From positions 1 to 27,317 of the forward strand of contig CANHCG010000001.1 of NCBI GenBank assembly GCA_947459055.1: a DNA stretch of 27,317 nucleotides, read 5' to 3'. Of this stretch, positions 26,556 to 27,317 are shown piece by piece. The position numbers and the translations under genes are program-made. How positions within the stretch are numbered: the first letter of the stretch is position 1; the number at the start of each line of letters is the position of its first letter. This DNA comes from Cytophagaceae bacterium (lineage in GTDB: Bacteria > Bacteroidota > Bacteroidia > Cytophagales > Spirosomataceae). The notes beneath the pieces were generated by a model. It saw only the letters and a list, made by a program, of their open reading frames with translations. It was not told where the DNA came from and did not search any database.

Positions 26556-27317
26556 TTACTGTAAAAGTTTTTCAAAAATACGCTCCATCGATACCGCATA
26601 CCCAATTTTTTCTTTGAGATCTGCGATAGAAATGCGCTCCTGTTGCATCGTATTTCGGTCACGAATCGTCACCGTTTCATCTTCCATCGTTTGATAGTCG
26701 ACCACCACACAATAAGGGGTTCCAATTAAATCTTGACGAGTATAGCGCTTGCCTATGGCGCCTCCCTCATCGTAAGTTGTGTTAAAGGCAAATTTAATCT
26801 TATTTACGAGTTCTTGTGCTTTTTCAGCCAATCCATCTTTTTTAACCAAGGGCAACACCGCTACCTTCACGGGCGCTAAGGCCGGATGGAAGTTCAAATA
26901 CACCCTTTGCTTCTCCTGATCTCCTTCACCCACCGTCTCTTCCGTGTAAGCATTGCACAAAATTGCTAAAAATAAACGATCTGCACCGACCGAAGTCTCC
27001 ACTACATAAGGAATGTAATTTTCATTGATCTCTGGATCAAAATACTGCTGCTTTTTGCGCGATAATTCCTGATGACTTTTTAAATCAAAATCTGTCCGAG
27101 AATGAATACCTTCCATCTCCTTAAAGCCAAATGGAAATTTATATTCAATATCCACCGCCGCATTTGCATAATGGGCTAATTTATCATGGTCATGGAATTT
27201 CAATGAATCCGCTGGCAAGCCAATCGCCTGATGGAACTTCATCCGAGTCTGCTTCCACGTCTCATACCATTCCATCTCCGTGCCAGGGCGAACAAAAAAT
27301 TGCATTTCCATCTGTTC
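26556..27317 (-). CDS. glyS: Glycyl-tRNA synthetase, C-terminal part (runs off the window)
   Basis: This class II synthetase charges tRNA-Gly. It is the single-chain (alpha2) form, and its open frame continues to the last base of the window (E-Q before M-E-M-Q-F-F), so the N-terminal half with motifs 1 and 2 is missing. Visible are F-F-V-R-P-G-T-E-M-E-W-Y-E-T-W, a motif 3-type E-T-S-V-G-A-D-R-L-F-L-A, and the C-terminal anticodon-binding domain from about V-A-V-L-P-L-V to G-G-A-I-G-K-R-Y-T-R-Q-D-L-I-G-T-P-Y-C. The protein ends normally at S-M-E-R-I-F-E-K-L-L-Q. The first Met visible is internal, not the start. Confidence 0.95.
   Translation of the reverse strand, partial: EQMEMQFFVRPGTEMEWYETWKQTRMKFHQAIGLPADSLKFHDHDKLAHYANAAVDIEYKFPFGFKEMEGIHSRTDFDLKSHQELSRKKQQYFDPEINENYIPYVVETSVGADRLFLAILCNAYTEETVGEGDQEKQRVYLNFHPALAPVKVAVLPLVKKDGLAEKAQELVNKIKFAFNTTYDEGGAIGKRYTRQDLIGTPYCVVVDYQTMEDETVTIRDRNTMQQERISIADLKEKIGYAVSMERIFEKLLQ

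Overview
The window looks like a chromosomal fragment of a Bacteroidota bacterium. The evidence is a SusC/SusD pair, PUL-type secreted proteins, a DUF349 protein beside a single-chain glycyl-tRNA synthetase, A-rich leaders without clear Shine-Dalgarno sequences, and a GC content that looks like the low forties. Gene style suggests Cytophagales (a Spirosomataceae-like freshwater lineage), but that placement is inference.

Layout. (1) 1-147 is a perfect 68-bp inverted repeat at the very edge of the window; its left arm is probably a fold-back artefact of sequencing or assembly. (2) About 67-3925 is a tight + strand group: the C-terminus of an MFS transporter, a 72-aa two-helix membrane protein, acetyl-CoA synthetase (acs), and a ModF-like double ABC ATPase. 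(3) 3926-4533 is a 608-bp AT-rich leader with one clear small inverted repeat. (4) 4534-21792 is a 17-kb co-directional sugar locus: SusC, SusD, an intrinsic terminator, a seven-repeat FG-GAP propeller protein, a DUF1080 (3-keto-glycoside hydrolase family) protein, a PVC-type propeller/cytochrome c fusion, a DUF4432 mutarotase-like protein, a PMI-like cupin, a TIM-barrel sugar isomerase/epimerase, a Gfo/Idh/MocA dehydrogenase, and an RbsA-RbsC-RbsB type ABC sugar importer. (5) A CE15 glucuronoyl esterase converges on it from the - strand (21796-23046). (6) 23153-24449 holds a TauD-like Fe(II)/2-oxoglutarate dioxygenase and an unrecognised secreted protein. (7) 24506-27317 on the - strand holds tRNA-Thr(UGU) with its terminator, a five-repeat DUF349 protein, and the C-terminal part of glycyl-tRNA synthetase running off the window.

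How the genes may work together. The central locus resembles a polysaccharide utilisation locus, but it has no recognisable classical glycoside hydrolase, no sugar kinase and no regulator. Its enzyme set (DUF1080, Gfo/Idh/MocA dehydrogenase, TIM-barrel isomerase) is the one associated with redox-based glycoside cleavage through 3-keto sugars. A working model (inference) is: capture by SusCD; periplasmic processing by the propeller, DUF1080 and heme proteins; inner-membrane import by RbsABC; and cytoplasmic conversion by the dehydrogenase, TIM-barrel protein, cupin and DUF4432 protein. This is the best candidate in the window for an incompletely described system.
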